This document shows, in pieces, positions 62,847 through 64,000 of a stretch of DNA of 64,000 nucleotides. Below the pieces are notes generated by a model that saw nothing but the letters and a program-made list of their open reading frames with translations, was not told the DNA's origin and did no database searches. The translations under genes were made by a program, and so were the position numbers. The stretch spans positions 37,349,316 to 37,413,315 of the forward strand of contig OY735207.1 of assembly GCA_963457665.1 (NCBI GenBank), written 5' to 3'. This stretch comes from Thysanoteuthis rhombus (Eukaryota; Mollusca; Cephalopoda; Oegopsida; Thysanoteuthidae). Within the stretch, counting starts at the first letter, position 1. Every line of letters starts with the position of its first letter.

Positions 62847-62852
<6 letters not shown>
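60658..62852. other. 3' flank of the gene, probable UTR grading into non-coding DNA
   Basis: T/C-rich at 60840-61000, then A/T-rich with many A- and T-runs. Frames of up to 137 codons here are compositional (Phe/Ser/Leu, then Lys-rich). No second gene seen. Confidence 0.5.
60662..60667 (+). promoter_or_regulatory. AATAAA hexamer just after the stop codon
   Basis: A canonical AATAAA lies 4 bases after the TGA of exon D. If used it would give an extremely short 3' UTR. Other AATAAA-type hexamers occur near 61728 and 62565, so the true polyadenylation site is unresolved. Confidence 0.3.

Positions 62853-62918
<66 letters not shown>
62853..62918. repeat. (AT)n microsatellite
   Basis: About 33 AT units preceded by TACATATACATA. 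Confidence 0.95.
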
Positions 62919-62920
<2 letters not shown>

Positions 62921-63289
62921 TTGACTCAAAATTATATCATATCCATAATAGAAGACAGCAACATAATAATCAACTTTTATTTCTTCAAACAATTTATTAT
63001 GTAGTGGTTGTAAATTCTGTACAACTTCCTAGGCATATCTGGTCGTCAGACTTTCAATTAATAAAATATACCATTAGTAAAGAAAAAGGAATTTCAGGAG
63101 CATTTATTATGCTGATTTCAATAATGGACTGTTCCATATTTATATTATCAAAGTACCTGATTTATTTTGTTTCTTCGACTAAAGGACAATTTTTCAACTC
63201 ATCCAGTCAGTCTGATATATATTATCATTAGTGGCTTTTTTTTTTTCCTGGTAATATATTTAATCTCTTATGGTAAATATGGGCCCAGT

Positions 63290-64000
63290 CTCAGGTGCAA
63301 AGGGCTTAAACTACCTCCGAAAAGGGAATGGTGTCAAACTTAGCATCCTCAGGGATGAGTCAGCGTGAAATAGCAGCACAGATGAAGATGGTCAATCTTG
63401 TGTCTCCAAAGTTCTGAAAAGAACATAAGACAAAGCAACATTTATACCTGAAAGGCACACTGGGCAACCATGTTTTAGCACTCCTGGACATGATTGAAAC
63501 CTGCTAAATGTTTATAAAAAAGACAGACCACTCTTTATCCATTTTGAAATGGAAGTGGAATATACAATGCAGCAAGTCAATTATCAGACGAAGATAAAAA
63601 GAACCTAGACTGGTTAATGCTCCTAAGGTTAAGAAATTTCTCCTCACCAAAGGAAAAAGATGTACAAGCCAAATAAGACTATTTTAAGAAATACAAGTTG
63701 TGGACGGTAAAAGATTGGAGAAATGTAATTTTTCAACATCCAATATGCTCCCAGTGGTAGAAACTGTAATATTTGGAGGAAAAAGAATCTGAAAGATTTG
63801 TTAATTTTCTATTGAAACAAACAGTAAAATTTCCACTGTCAATTAGGGTATAAGGTTGCATATCACCAAAAAGCAAGAGTGACCTACGTAACATTGGAGG
63901 CCTGATAAATTCAATGACTTATTAAGAGGTTCTAGAGAGTACACTGTTGCTGTTCAATCACTTGTGGTAGAACTCAAGAAATCAGATATTTCAGCAAGAT
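63290..64000 (+). pseudogene. Tc1-like transposase pseudogene, truncated by the window end
   Basis: The + strand shows, in order: GMSQREIAAQMKM (63350-63390, helix-turn-helix start), KKFLLTKGKR (near 63640), KYKLWTVKDWRNVIF (63690-63735), CNIWRKKN (near 63770), GCISPKSKSDLRNIGG (63857-63900) and IFQQD at the last bases. This is the DD34E Tc1 order. The first catalytic block reads FSTSN instead of FSDES, so the Asp is lost, and several frameshifts and stops are present. The FQQD Asp is intact. It is a different Tc1 family from 47700-48310. Confidence 0.7.

Overview
This is eukaryotic, almost certainly metazoan, DNA. It is A+T-rich, non-coding over most of its length, full of short dinucleotide arrays, and packed with decayed non-LTR retrotransposons, tRNA-derived SINEs and Tc1/mariner transposons. 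The one gene I can support is split by introns with canonical GT-AG boundaries. RTE-type LINE decay, very long (AT)n arrays and invertebrate-style mariner/Tc1 remnants suggest a marine invertebrate (cephalopod, other mollusc, chelicerate or crustacean). I cannot choose among these from sequence alone. There is no bacterial-style gene organisation, CRISPR array, rRNA or intact tRNA gene.

The gene lies on the + strand at the right, about 52.4-60.7 kb. Four exons (52390-52516, 52880-53028, 56120-56249, 60444-60657) splice in frame to 205 codons. They encode the end of a probable signal peptide, a 12-cysteine ectodomain built from two 6-cysteine modules, and a C-terminal hydrophobic tail typical of a GPI-attachment signal. 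Each module is encoded by two exons, is split by a phase-2 intron directly after a cysteine, and begins after a phase-1 intron. This is strong evidence for tandem duplication of a two-exon unit. The first exon (start Met and most of the signal peptide) was not found and lies upstream.

Layout: 1-10 kb holds RTE fragments (1-600, 4442-6045), a mariner remnant and a SINE. 10.45-11.74 kb is a polypyrimidine block containing a 25-bp minisatellite with a 75-bp higher-order period. 13.4-16 kb holds (AT)n and GT-rich simple repeats between direct repeats. 16-34 kb is sparse, with three RTE fragments, mariner pieces, a pyrimidine minisatellite (31.6-32.1 kb) and one coding-like minus-strand segment (27.7-28.1 kb). 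34.86-35.88 kb is a very degenerate tandem array of about 140-bp units. 39-47 kb holds RTE, SINE and (AT)n sequences. 47.5-51.4 kb is a cluster of DNA transposons: a dead Tc1-like element with long inverted ends, a pair of about 250-bp inverted repeats 2.1 kb apart, and an internally deleted mariner. The gene introns (52.5-60.4 kb) contain three more RTE fragments, a Penelope-like endonuclease remnant, a 1-kb array of about 38-bp units and further repeats. A second Tc1-like transposase pseudogene runs off the right edge.

Ten of eleven RTE fragments lie on the minus strand, antisense to the gene. That fits, but does not prove, the idea that much of the window upstream of 52.4 kb is a long first intron. 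I see no new defence, metabolic or regulatory system. The most noteworthy items are the two-module GPI-type protein and several degenerate tandem arrays.
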